Part shown: one piece after another, positions 44,185 to 54,388 of the stretch
Layout of the letters: each line of letters opens with the position of its first letter
Position numbering within the stretch: the stretch's first letter is position 1
Source: Armigeres subalbatus
Lineage: Eukaryota > Arthropoda > Insecta > Diptera > Culicidae
Assembly: GCF_024139115.2 (NCBI RefSeq)
Contig: NW_026942913.1
Location: 496,001 to 560,000 of the forward strand
Reading direction: 5' to 3'
DNA length: 64,000 nucleotides
Position numbers and translations under genes: made by a program
Notes under the pieces: model-generated
Told to the model about the DNA's origin: nothing
Seen by the model: the letters and a program-made list of their open reading frames with translations, nothing else
The model's database searches: none

Positions 44185-44885
44185 AATACTTGCCTGCGAT
44201 TGAGTGCGGAAGCCCCTCCTTCGATCTCAAACGCAGGACCGGGATGACTGCTGAACGCTGGCAGGAAGGGCTCGACTGCGTTGAGGGGATTAGGGGCTTC
44301 CTTACGACTAGCAGGCGTGCATCCCGGTGACGATTGCCGTACAGCATACAATTGACATGGTACAGTTGGCGTAGGGAATCTGCGATCTGTTGAAGGTGGA
44401 GGAAGCGACTAATTCCAAACAGATGAGTACTTGCCTGCGATTGAGTGCGGAAGCCCCCTCCTCCGACCTCAAACACAGGACCGGGATGACTGCTGAACGC
44501 TGGCAGGAAGGGCTCGACTGTGCTGAGGGGAATAGGGGCCTCCTCACGACGGGCAGGCATGCATCCCGGTGATGTTTCATTAATGATTGAAGATTGACAC
44601 GGAGTAATTTGGCTAAAAATGATGACCTCATCAGGTAGTGAATGATGTGTGCTAAAATCGTACTTGCCTAGAATGGCAGGCTGGAAGCCCTTTCTCCTGA
44701 CCCATACACAGGACCGGGACGGCTGTTGTACGCTGGCAGGAAAGGCTCGACTGTAATGGGGGATATGGGGCTTCCAACATGCTAATATCGGTGCGTCCTG
44801 GGGTGAAAGTCTCTAATTCAGCTCCATCACAGGGGTGATAGATATAGCGAGGGCGAAACACCCTGCGACTGCAGCCGTGGCGTCA
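44185..44885 (-). repeat. Three ~235-bp monomers at the LINE 5' end
   Basis: TACTTGCCT followed by GCGGAAGCC, ACAGGACCGGGA and GAACGCTGGCAGGAAGGGCT recurs near 44188, 44429 and 44662 (steps 241 and 233). The step is not constant modulo three, so the repeats cannot be one continuous protein. The position upstream of ORF2 suggests a monomeric 5' UTR or promoter, as in mouse L1, by analogy only. Confidence 0.75.
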
Positions 44886-45345
44886 ACGGTTTCCTGCTTT
44901 TCAGTGGATTCCGAAATTTTTGAACACCATAGTCTTCGAACTCACGGAAAAATAGCCCTTCAGGCCAGGTTGCTGGGTCTAATGCCATTTCCTTAAGTGA
45001 GGGGTCTAATCCAATCTTGAAGGAAACGAAGCTTAACGTTATGGATCTAAAAATTAATCTTTATGGATACGCCTGAATTATTTTTTGGATTTAAGGTAGC
45101 GTTTTATGGAACATTCAGATGTTATTTATGGATCGTTTTTCATTTTTTTATGGATCGTTTTTCATTTTTTTTTATGGATCGTTTTTGTGCATTTAACGGT
45201 ACAAAGTAAAGCTGCCATACACAAATGTGAAAAATAAGCCCTTTTTAGTGTTATATAAGACTTTTCTAATATGTTTGTCAACCCTTTTGAACGAGCGAGA
45301 AAGGCATCATCACCGCTAGGTGGATTAATCAGGGTTTTTTTTTCA
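44886..45345. other. LINE flank with TTTATGGATCG repeats
   Basis: TTTATGGATC(G/T) recurs at about 45050-45190, the closest copies being TTTTTATGGATCGTTTTTCA, three times. Related words lie on the other side of the LINE (40990-41070), so the LINE split a region rich in this motif. Confidence 0.5.
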
Positions 45346-45349
45346 CTAT

Positions 45350-45725
45350 TATTGCTTCTGGACTTCCTTCCTCCTGGAAATTTCCTGCGAGGATTTATAC
45401 TACTTGCGGTCGAAGAAATTCCTCCTGCAATTCCCACCAGTTTTCATACAGGAATCTCTTGACTTGACAAAATCCTGCAGGAATGCTTCCACATTTTTTT
45501 TCTCTGAAGAATGTCCCGGACAAACAATTTTGTAACAACATCCGAAAGAATCCAAAGAATTTTCTTGGGAAAACTTACTAAGTTTTCAAAAGAAATTATA
45601 GAGCAGTTCCAATAAAAAAAATCTCTATAGATTCTAAAAGAAATCCTAAAACTATTCCTGGAAGCACCTGGAAGACCTCCTTGGAACAACTTGCTAAAGA
45701 AAACAGTAAAATTTTCTTTCGAGAA
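45350..45725. repeat. Diverged edge of the 24-bp array, block 3
   Basis: TTCCTCCTGGAAATTTCCTG and GAAATTCCTCCTGCAATTCC show the array words; periodicity fades after about 45500. Confidence 0.55.
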
Positions 45726-46360
45726 AATCCATGAAAATTTCGGACTCTAGCGGGCGTCCGTGCGCGTCGCTCCTCATCATACCTAATCCACTAGTATAAT
45801 TACTTCTTCGCGGAGTTGAACTGGGGAGCTAGATTCGAAAAATTTAATATTTCCCTTGCTATTTTATTTACACCGGAATTGTTCTGAAGAAGAAAAACAG
45901 ATTTTCTGCAATTTTTTTATCTATACCAAAGTGACGTTTCACGAAATAGCAACTCTGTATGAAAATTTAGCAACCCAGTATGGGGCGCTAAATTTGGAAA
46001 CTCACCGCAAATTTTGAGTTGCGTTCTTATTTTACATTCCCCTTTAAATACCGCCGGTGGAAAAGAGGGTCTATAAAGGGTCCGGAAATAGCTATAGGGA
46101 CCCAGATGGGGACTCCCGTGGAGGTGCTCTTACTAGTATCTTATAGTCGGTGTGGATTTCTCCGAAGGTTCCGGTTCGTATTCTTTTGTTGATTATTCGT
46201 TGCTTGTTTTTTTGTAAGCTAACAAGGCAAGACATCAGCCCAATATTATCACATTTGCCTCAACCCTCAGAAATTCTAATGAACGATAGTTAACAATGTT
46301 GCTTGATGTCTCTCACAGGTACTCGGGCGATGCTAAGCCCTTCAGACAAAGGTAACAGAC
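45726..46360. repeat. Dispersed repeat pieces
   Basis: 46030-46145 matches 31280-31390 in inverse (GGGACTCCCGTGGAGGTGCT), and 46200-46320 matches 16180-16290 directly (AACAATGTTGCTTGATGTCT). 45726-46030 is unassigned. Confidence 0.55.
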
Positions 46361-46479
46361 GCTGTTGAGAGGCGAGTTCAAAATTTACTTAAATAATGAA
46401 ATAATCATAATAATAATAAAATTTCCCGCAGATTATATGGATGTGGTTATGCATATGGAAACTTTGAATTATGGAAATG

Positions 46480-46837
46480 CTAATGCCGAGTTCCTGGAAG
46501 AATTCCCGGCAGAATTACAGAAAGAATTCCTGGATAATTGCCGAGAACATTGTTGGAGGAGTTCCCGAAGACCTGGAAGATTTCCCGAAAGAATTCCAGA
46601 AAGAAATTCCGGAGAAATTCTTCGAGGAATTCCCGGTGGAAATTGTGGAGGATGTCCCGGATAAATTTCCGGACAAATTCCTGGAGGATTTCCCGGAAGG
46701 AATTAATGAAAGAATTCCCAGACTTATTTCGGGAGCAATTTCCCGAATAATTCCCTGACAATTTAAAGCAATTCCCGGAAGGGTTCTTGGAGGATCTCCT
46801 GGAATAATTCCCAGAGAAAATCTTGAAAGAAGTGGTC
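46480..46837 (+). repeat. 24-bp array, block 3a
   Basis: Sense units, diverged (GGAAGAATTCCCGGCAGAAT and so on). Interrupted by an RTE fragment. Confidence 0.85.
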
Positions 46838-47176
46838 TCGGTCCATGGCTGCACGTCGTCACTCGCGCAAATCGTCTTCCACCTGATCGATCCACCTCGC
46901 TCGCTACGCACCTCACCTTTTTGTGCCGTCGTATCCTTGTACCATTTTCATCGAGACTAACATTCTGGCTACATGCCCAACCAACCGCAGTCGTCCGATT
47001 TTCGCGGGAAAACGATGGATGATTTTCCCAACAGCTCATGCAATTCATGGCTCATTCGCCCCCAGGTACCGTCCACCATCTGCACTTCGTCATAGATAGA
47101 ACGCAGCATTTTCTTTCAAAAACTCCAAGTGCGCGTTGGTCCTCCACGAACATTGTCCTGGTCTTGTGTCCGTATT
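46838..47176 (-). mobile_element. RTE 3' fragment inside the array
   Basis: Matches 52145-52490 and 4510-4880 (CTCGGTCCATGGCTGCACGT, ACCTGATCGATCCACCT, TTTTCGCGGGAAAACGATGG). The terminal microsatellite and 3' ~60 bp are missing, and it passes straight into array units, so it is an internally truncated piece, perhaps moved with the array. Confidence 0.75.
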
Positions 47177-47645
47177 TCAGGAGGAAGGAGGAGGAATTAT
47201 TTGGAGAATTCCTAGGGCAACTACCGGAAGAAATCCTCGGGAAGATTCAAAAGGAAGTCATGAGAGAATTCCTTGAGGAATTTCTGAAGGAAATCCCAGA
47301 AGAGCTCCTGAACGAAATCTAGGAGGCATTTATGGGGGAGTATTCGGAGAAATTTTCGAAGGAATTCCCGTAAAAATTCCTGGGAGAATTTTCGGAGGAA
47401 TTCCTGGGGAAATTCCACAAGCAATTCCTGGAGAATCCCCAGCGAAATTCCTGGTACAATTTATGGAGGATTTTTTGGCGGAATTCCTGGTGAAATTACT
47501 GGAGTAATTTAGGGGGGAAAAAAAATCCGATAAAATTTCTGGAAGAGGATTTCTGGAGGAGTTCCTGGAGAAATTTGTGAAAATTTCCAGGAGGAGTTCC
47601 TGAGGGAGTCTCCAAAGGAAATCCTGGAGGATTTCCCGGGGGAAT
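47177..47645 (+). repeat. 24-bp array, block 3b (sense)
   Basis: GGAATTCCTGGGGAAATTCC-type units with longer EFLREFLRKF-like reading. Ends near 47645 where orientation changes. Confidence 0.85.
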
Positions 47646-49595
47646 TTCTGGGGAAATTTCCCAGAAATTCCTCCAGAAATTTTCCTTGGACTTCCTCCCG
47701 GAAATCCTCACAAATTCCTCCGGAAGATCCTCCGGAGGAATTCTACGGTTTCCGTCGAACCTTCCTCCAGGAATTCCTCTGGAAGTTTCCCCCAGAAAGT
47801 CCTCTGGAATTCCTCCGGAAGTTCCCCCAGAAAATTCTCTGGAAGATTCTTCTGGAATTCCTCCCGAAGTTTCTCCGGAAGCTCCTCCAGGAATTTCTTC
47901 GGAAGTTCCTTCAGGAATTTCTCCGAAAGTTCCTTCAGGAATTTCTCCGAAAGTTCCTTCAGGAATTTCTCCAAAAGTTCCTTCAGGAATTTCTCCGAAA
48001 GTTCCTTCAGGAATTTCTCCGAAAGTTCCTTCAGGAATTTCTCCGAAAGTTCCTTCAGGAATTTCTCCGAAAGTTCCTTCAGGAATTTCTCCGAAAGTTC
48101 CTTCAGGAATTTCTCCGAAAGTTCCTTCAGGAATTTCTCCGAAAGTTCTTTCAGGAATTTCTCTGAAAGTTCCTTCAGGAATTTCTCCGAAAGTTCCTTC
48201 AGGAATTCCTCCGGAAGTTCCTTCAGGAATTTCTCCGGAAGTTCCTTCAGGAATTTCTCCGGAAGTTTCCCCAGGAATTCCTCCGGAAGTTCCTCCAGAA
48301 ATTCCTCCGGAAGTTCCTCCAGGAATTCCCCCGGAAGTTCCTCCAGGAATTCCTCCGGAAGTTTCTCCAGGAATTCATCCGGAAGTTTCTCCAGGAATTC
48401 CTCAGGAAGTCCCTCCAGGAATTCCTCCGGAAGTTCCTCCAGGAATTCCTCCGTAAGTTCCTCCAGGAATTCCTCCGGATGTTCCTTCGGAAATTCCTCC
48501 GCATGTTCCTCCAGGACTTCCAGGAAGTCTTTTGGAAATTTCTCCAGAAATTCCTCCCGAAGTTCCTCTACAAATTTCTCCTGGAGTTCATATGAATTTT
48601 TCCCGAAGTTCCTCATCCGGAGACTCACCCACAAAAATTGATCCAAAAAGAACGAACTCAAGAATTCCTCCGGAAGTTTCTTCAAAAAATCCTAAAGGAA
48701 TTTCTTCAGAAGTATCTTAAGGAATTCCTTGAGAAGTTCCTTCTAAAATTTTTTCGTAAGTTCTTGAAAAAATTACACTGGATGTTTCTTCATGAATTCC
48801 TCCGGACGTTCATTCCGCAATTCCTCCAGGAGATCTATCTGACATTCGTTCGGAAGTTCCATTAGCAATTACTCCGGAAGCTGTTTCAGGATTTTCTCCA
48901 GAAGATCTACCAGGGATTGCTCCTGCAATTTCTCCGGGAGTTCCTTCAGGAATTCTTTCGAAAATGTTCCCTCAAAAAATCCATTTCTCCGGATGTTCCT
49001 TTAAGAATTCATCTGCAAGTTTCTCCAGGAATTCCTCCGAAAGTTCCTCCAGAAATTTTTCCGGAAGTTTCTCCAGGATTTCCTTCGAAAGTTCTTTTAA
49101 GAATCCCTCCGGAAGTTCCACGAGGAATTTATCATGGAATTATTTTTTTGAAATTTCACCGGATGTTCAAGAATTCCTCCATTAGTTTCTTTAGAAATTA
49201 ACTCGGATGTTCCTTTATGAAGGCTTTCGATAGTTCATTCAGACGTTCCCCAGAAGTTCTTGCAGGAGTTCCTTACGAAGATTAACCAGGTGTTCTTTCG
49301 GAAGTTCTGACATGAATTATTCCGGAAGATCCTTCAAGAAAATCTCAGTAAGTTACTCCTGGAATTGCTCGGAAAGTTCCTTCGAGTGTTTTTCGGGAAG
49401 TTTCTTCAGGAATTCTTCCAGAAATTCCTTTAGAAGTTCCTCCGAAGCTCAATGAGGAATTTCTTCGAAAGGTATATGGAAATTCTTTCGGAAGATCTAG
49501 TACTCACAAAGTTCTCATCGGGAAATTCATCCTGAAATATCTGCAAACATTTCGAGTTCCTCCAAGAATTCCTTGGGAAGTTCCTCCAGAGTAAT
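47646..49595 (-). repeat. 24-bp array, block 3c (reversed) with a homogeneous core
   Basis: Reversed units. Between about 47905 and 48200 some twelve copies of TTCCTTCAGGAATTT+CTCCGAAAG are nearly identical, the purest part of all blocks, flanked by copies that become steadily more diverged. The minus-strand 325-codon frame (47708-48685) and plus-strand 256-codon frame (47686-48456) overlap here in opposite directions, which argues that neither is a gene. Confidence 0.95.
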
Positions 49596-51225
49596 AATAG
49601 AACTCTAGAGGAATCTCTAAAGGAACTTCTGGAAAAATTCCTGAAGGAACTTTCAGAGGAATTCCGGAAAAAAACTTCCCGAAGAACACTTCAAGGAACT
49701 TCCCGAAGCGTCATAAAGCGTTTTTCAAAGGAACTCCTAGGGGAATTTCCTGAAGAATTCCTGTAAGAATTTCCGAACTAGGAACTTGTAGGAACTTGTA
49801 GGGAATTTATCAGGGAGCTTCCGAAAGCATTGTTGAAGGAATACCCGACGAAATTTGTGAAGTAACTTATGAAAAAATTCGAAAAGAAAATTTCGGAGGA
49901 ATTCTTGAAGATACTTCACAAGATATTCCTGGAACAATTCATGGAAGAGCCTCTCCAGAAATTTTCTGTACAAACCCTTGGAAGAACTTCCAGTGGAATT
50001 CCTGAAGGAGCTTCCCAAAAATTGCTGGAAAAACTTTACGATGAATTCCTATAAGAACTTCTGGAGGAATTACTGAAGCAAAATTTCGTGAGAATACCTG
50101 CAGTAACTTCCGGGGGTATACCTGAAAAACTTGTGGAAAAAAGTCCTAAGGAACATTCTTAGCAATACTTGGAGGAACTTCCGTGGGAATTCCTGGAGGA
50201 GCTTCCGGAGGAATTCCGGAAGGAACTTCCGTGGGAATTCCTGGAGGAACTTCAGAAGGAATTCCTGGAGGAACTTCCGGAGGAATTCCTGGAGAAACTT
50301 CCGGAGGAATTCCTGAAGGAACTTCCGTGGGAATTCCTGGAGGAACTTCAGAAGGAATTACTGGAGGAACTTCCGGAGGAATTCCTGGAGTAACTTCCGG
50401 AGGAATTCCTGGATGAACTGCCGGAGGAATTCCTGAAGAAACTTCTGGAGAAATTCCTGGAGGAATTTCCGGAGGAATTCTTGGAGGAACTTCCAAAGGA
50501 ATTCCTGGAGGGACTTCCGGACGAATTCCTGGAGGAACTTTCAGAGGAACTTCCGGAGGAATTCCTAAAGGAACTTCCGGAGGAATGTCTAAAGGAACTT
50601 CCGGAGGAATTTTTAAAGGAACTTCCGGAGGAATTTCTAAAGGAACTTCTGGAAGAATTTCTAAAGGAACTTCCGGAGGAATTCCTAAAGGAACTTCCAG
50701 AGGAATTCTCAAAGGAACTTCCAGAGGAATTCCTAAAAGAACTTCCAGAGGAATTCTTAAAGGAACTTCCGAAGGAATTCCTAAAGGGACTTCCAGAGGA
50801 ATTTCTTAAGAAACTTCCGGAGGAATTCCTAAGGGAACCTCCGGAAGAATTCCTAATGAAACTTCCTTGGAAAGGAACTTCCGGAGGAATTTCTGAAGGA
50901 ACTTCCGGAGGTATTTCTAAAGTAACTTCCGCAGGAATTTCTAAAGGAACTTCCGGAGGAATTCCTAAAGAAACTTCCGGGAGAATTCCTAAAGGAATTT
51001 CCGGAGGAATTGTAAAATGAACTTCCGGAGGAATTCCTAAAGGAACTTCCGGAGGGATTCCTGAATAAACTTGCGAAGGATTTTTTGATTAAACTTCCGG
51101 AGAAATTCCTGAATGAACTTCCAGAGAAATTACTGAATGAATTTTCGAGGGAATTCCTAAAATATCTTCCAGAGCAATTCCTGAAGAAACTTTCGGAAGT
51201 ATTCCTAAAAAAACCCTAGGAATTA
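49596..51225 (+). repeat. 24-bp array, block 3d (sense)
   Basis: Sense units such as GGAATTCCTGGAGGAACTTC dominate from about 50160 to 51060, quite regular; a 179-codon plus frame (50481-51020) and a 188-codon minus frame (50146-50712) overlap over the same bases. Confidence 0.95.
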
Positions 51226-51227
51226 TG

Positions 51228-51445
51228 GGAAGCTGGGTTAATATGCGCCCCCTGGGCAAAACGACCCGTTGGCAATTTTGAGTAAATTTTCGTCAGTTTT
51301 TCTGGAGTATTCACTACATCGCATGTAATTCGGACAATCCAGTAGTAAACATTCTTGGAATATTCCTAGAACATCGCTAAAAATGCTAAAATGACGTTTT
51401 TCCCCGGAGGTGCATATTACCCCAGTTACCCAGTTACCCCTACTT
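51228..51445. mobile_element. Second array-resident TIR element
   Basis: Starts TGGGTTAATATGCGCCCCCT, GGGCAAAACGACC and ends GGTGCATATTACCCCAGTTA, resembling 20690-20875 in both ends. The last TACCCAGTTACCCC is a short tandem duplication. Confidence 0.65.
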
Positions 51446-51860
51446 GAGATCTTTCAGGGAAATTCTTTGGGGAACTTCCGAAAGAATTTCCAGAGGATTT
51501 TCTGGAGGAAATTCCGGAGGAAATATTGGAAAAACTTCTGCATCTATTCATGCGAGATCTTCCGGAGGAATTCTTGAAGGAACTTCCTAAAGAATTCCTA
51601 GAGAAACTTCCCTAGGAATTCTCTGGAAGAACCACGGAAAGAATTTCTGGTTGATCAACTGGAGGAGTTTCCAAAGGAACATTCCGAAGGAATTACTGTA
51701 GAAATTTCATAAGGAATGTAGGAACTTCCGAAATAATTCGTGACAAAACTTCCGGAGAATTTCCTAAAAGAACTTCTGGAGGATTTCCTGAAGAATCTTC
51801 TGTCTTTTGGAGGAATTTGTGAAGAAGCTTTTGGAGAAAGTTCTGAGAATTTTTATTACA
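51446..51860 (+). repeat. 24-bp array, block 3e, end of array
   Basis: Diverged sense units that fade by 51860 (GAAGAAGCTTTTGGAGAAAG). Confidence 0.8.
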
Positions 51861-52060
51861 TTAAATAAGTTCACGCTAAGCCCCGCCGTCGATCCCCAAC
51901 GGCCTTATGACGCAATCACGCTCGAAAAATGATTCATCACGCCGCTGTCAATACAATTTCGATAGGAGCAGAGTTTTAATTTTGTCTTAGAAAAATGTAT
52001 GTTGAACTAATTATAAAAAGATCCAGTCAATTAACTAGTCATTTCCTCCGACTTTTAACG
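51861..52060. other. Unassigned DNA
   Basis: No recognised feature; includes the sequence into which the next RTE copy inserted. Confidence 0.3.
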
Positions 52061-52075
52061 TGATTGAAGATTAAT
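52061..52075. repeat. 15-bp TSD of truncated RTE copy, left
   Basis: TGATTGAAGATTAAT, repeated at 52489-52503. Confidence 0.9.
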
Positions 52076-52488
52076 TTATTTTATTTATTTATTCAGACTA
52101 AGGCCGAAGTGGCCTGTGCGGTATATAAGAGTCTTCTCCATTCGGCTTGGTCCATGGCTACACGTCGCCAACCACGCAGTCTACGGAGGGTCCGCAAGTC
52201 ATCTTCCACCTGATCGATCCACCTTGCCCGCTGCGCACCTCGTCTTCTTGTGCCCGTCGGATCGTTGTCGAGAACCATTTTCACCAGGTTACTGTCCGAC
52301 ATTCTGGCTACGTGCCCGGCCCACCGCAGTCTTCCGATTTTCGCGGTGTGAACGATGGATGGTTCTCCCAACAGCTGATGCAACTCGTGGTTCATTCACC
52401 TCCTCCACGTACCGTCCGCCATCTGCACCCCACCATAGATGGTACACAACACTTTCCTTTCGAAAACTCCAAGTGCGCGTTGGTCCTC
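52076..52488 (-). mobile_element. 5'-truncated RTE LINE tail
   Basis: 3' microsatellite TTATTTTATTTATTTATTCA, then the RTE 3' end and the C-terminal ORF2 part: RRRMNHELHQLLGEPSIVHT, RLRWAGHVARMSD, GTRRRGAQRARWIDQVEDDL and GWRRVAMDQAEWRRLL on the minus strand. The frame is open from the truncation to its stop at 52093, so this copy is younger than the one at 4445. Flanking 15-bp direct repeats are perfect. Confidence 0.9.
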
Positions 52489-52503
52489 TGATTGAAGATT
52501 AAT
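52489..52503. repeat. 15-bp TSD of truncated RTE copy, right
   Basis: Identical to 52061-52075. Confidence 0.9.
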
Positions 52504-52920
52504 ATTGGGTTTATTTATAGGGAAATGTTTTTTAGGATAAGACCTATTGTCCCTTGTTCTTCAGACTCTAAGCTATAATTTAAGACAAAAAAACAATTGT
52601 TCGAGCCCTCATCAATGGTAAACGGGGAGGCAGAACTAGTGGCAAAACATCACACGATAAAGTGGATCTCATGCAAAAGGAGCTATATCTTGAGCAAACA
52701 GTACTAGAAGTATAATTCCGCAAGACGACTTCGGCAGTGTAGAGTACGTGGAACGTTACGGAAGACCTTCAGGTACCAAAATGTTACCAGCTAGACAGCT
52801 AGACCATCAATATGAAGGAAGTGGCAGGTATTCTTTCAGTGACGTTGCATGGAAATCACCATCCTATTTCGGTATACACACTCTTCGACGATCGGTCGAC
52901 ACTGGACAGTAGTTTATGAG
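52504..52920. other. Unassigned DNA
   Basis: No recognised motif or open frame. Confidence 0.35.
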
Positions 52921-52923
52921 CAA

Positions 52924-53058
52924 GGGGCGATTCAAATATGACGTCCACTACTTTCTCCCCCCTCTGTCTCGCTTTTTTGTATACCTAGTACATGTAGTGT
53001 CACAAAATCTTCGACCCCCACCCCCCTAAAACTGTGACATCATTGTTGAACGACCCCC
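52924..53058. mobile_element. 135-bp MITE
   Basis: GGGGCGATTCAAATATGACG at the left and TGACATCATTGTTGAACGAC then CCCC at the right are imperfect inverted repeats. The interior is C-rich (CTCCCCCCTC, CGACCCCCACCCCCC). Common mosquito MITE style. Confidence 0.75.
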
Positions 53059-53166
53059 AAGTATTGAGAGCCTTCAGTGTATAGTGAAAAAGCTTCAGAG
53101 ATATGGCTTAGACTAGACGAGAACAGCTCTACTGGTGACGTGCTTGAATTGTATTGTAAGCCGAAC

Positions 53167-53177
53167 GAAAACTTTAC
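53167..53177. repeat. TSD of Penelope-like element, left
   Basis: GAAAACTTTAC, repeated at 54390-54400. Confidence 0.65.
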
Positions 53178-53216
53178 AGAAAAATATATAAAGCTCTTTT
53201 AGTGGAATGTATTCAA

Positions 53217-53400
53217 CCGTCTAAGACGAATTAAGTAATCTCCATTTAATTCCACCAGTTAATTTTCGTTATCTTTGCAGATACGTATTTCGACCACAAC
53301 TGTGTCGTCGTCTTCAGTGTTTTGTACTTGCCTCGACCTAAAGAAAACAATCGCAACTTACACTATTTATACTACGCTAGGTACCTAAACTAATCTTATT
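53217..53400 (-). repeat. Terminal repeat of the Penelope-like element, left
   Basis: Minus-strand reading has ACACTGAAGACGACGACACA followed by GTTGTGGTCGAAATACG. It is the 3' pLTR relative to the reading frame. Confidence 0.8.
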
Positions 53401-53433
53401 TGCCTACTTTATTTACCTATACAGTAAATTACT

Positions 53434-54186
53434 TTATTGCTTAGGTAGAAACTTGAAGAGCCAAGAGCTCCCATTTCCCTGATCCTTATTCAACAGCGCT
53501 GTTTGTACCTGTCGGTGGATTTCCAAACTCTCAGCTACATCGAGTTTCCATGGGGAAGAGACATTTCTTAAGATTTTAATATTTGATGCCGTAATTGGGT
53601 GATTTTCCTTATACACATGCTCTGCTACCTTAGATCTAAATTCGTAATGTAATCCCTTACCGTTTTCTCCTTTCGCCTTACTCACTTCCGCAATATGTTC
53701 CTTGAACCTTATATCTAATGATCTTTTTGTTTGGCCTACATAGATTTTTTCATATTGGGAACAACTTATTTTATAAACGCCTGCCTTATTCAACATTTCT
53801 ACTTTATCGTTCGTTGAACCCAATAGAGACTTGAGTTGGTTGCTTCTACTGGAGAATACTAGATCTATGCCGAATTTCCTTAGTCGAGGGCGTAGCTGGT
53901 TGGTGATGTGTTTATCATATGGGACCGAAACTCTTTTAAGCGGCTCCTCGATCGGTGTCAGCGTTGTATGTCCATTTCGTCGTAGGGTCCTTTCCTTCTT
54001 GTTGATGATCGCTCGTATAGTCCTCTCCTGGTATCCGTTGATCTTCGCTGTTTCCAAGATGTATTGTAGTTCCTTCGTTTTTCCTTCTTCGCTCAGGGGT
54101 ATCGTCTGCATCCTGTGGATCATGTGGTGAAATGCTGCCATTTTATGTTGGTACGAATGGTTCGATGTATATGGGATGACTCTCAT
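53434..54186 (-). CDS. C-terminal Penelope polyprotein with GIY-YIG endonuclease
   Basis: A 250-residue uninterrupted frame. Residues 1-75 (MIHRMQTIPLSEE, INGYQERTIRAIINKKER) match the region after the reverse transcriptase in Penelope-like proteins. A GIY-YIG nuclease follows: AGVYKISC at 135-142, KIYVGQTKR at 147-155, catalytic-type Arg160 and EH 163-164, then AEHVYKENHPI at 188-198 and the AESLEIH motif near 218-224. In the family this nuclease nicks DNA for target-primed insertion. The RT is missing. The start codon shown is the first Met; the true protein began further upstream. Intact frame but a fragment, so mobility is not expected. Confidence 0.85.
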   Translation of the reverse strand: MRVIPYTSNHSYQHKMAAFHHMIHRMQTIPLSEEGKTKELQYILETAKINGYQERTIRAIINKKERTLRRNGHTTLTPIEEPLKRVSVPYDKHITNQLRPRLRKFGIDLVFSSRSNQLKSLLGSTNDKVEMLNKAGVYKISCSQYEKIYVGQTKRSLDIRFKEHIAEVSKAKGENGKGLHYEFRSKVAEHVYKENHPITASNIKILRNVSSPWKLDVAESLEIHRQVQTALLNKDQGNGSSWLFKFLPKQ

Positions 54187-54199
54187 GACATAAAGTAGA

Positions 54200-54388
54200 C
54201 AAATAAGATTAGCTTAGGTACCTAGCGTAGTATAAATAGTGTAAGTTGCTATTTATTTTCTTCAAGTCGAGTCAAGTACAAGACACTGAAGACGACCACA
54301 CAGTTGTTGGTCGAAATACGTATCTGCAAAGATAACGAAAATTAACTGGTGGAATTAAATGGAGAGTACTTAATTCGTCTTAGACGGT
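54200..54388 (+). repeat. Terminal repeat of the Penelope-like element, right
   Basis: Plus-strand copy, inverse of 53217-53400, with ACACTGAAGACGACCACACA then GTTGTTGGTCGAAATACG at 54293-54320. It has a 5-bp stem CGACC/GGTCG around a short loop. Confidence 0.8.

Larger units (their letters stand above)
41172..44885 (-). mobile_element. LINE with TTGTTTA tail and 5' monomers
   Basis: The 3' end (left) is (TGTTTAT)n at 41176-41212. ORF2 occupies 41438 to about 44100. Upstream on the minus strand are three ~235-bp tandem monomers (44185-44885). The ORF2 type (LYADD active site; RFLPWNDPSHLPPY tail) is the same as the LINE B at 54765-61985, so both belong to one group near Jockey/CR1; the clade is not certain. 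Confidence 0.8.

Noticed and set aside
47686..48685. Long frames of EFLKELPE-like and GISPKVPS-like repeats as genes
   Set aside because: They overlap on opposite strands over the same 24-bp repeats; the unit has no stops in any frame, and there are no start context, introns or unique domains.
54293..54320. Canonical hammerhead ribozyme
   Set aside because: CTGAAGA and GAAA are present, but the base after CTGAAGA pairs with the G of GAAA, so the standard core is shifted by one; kept only as a question.
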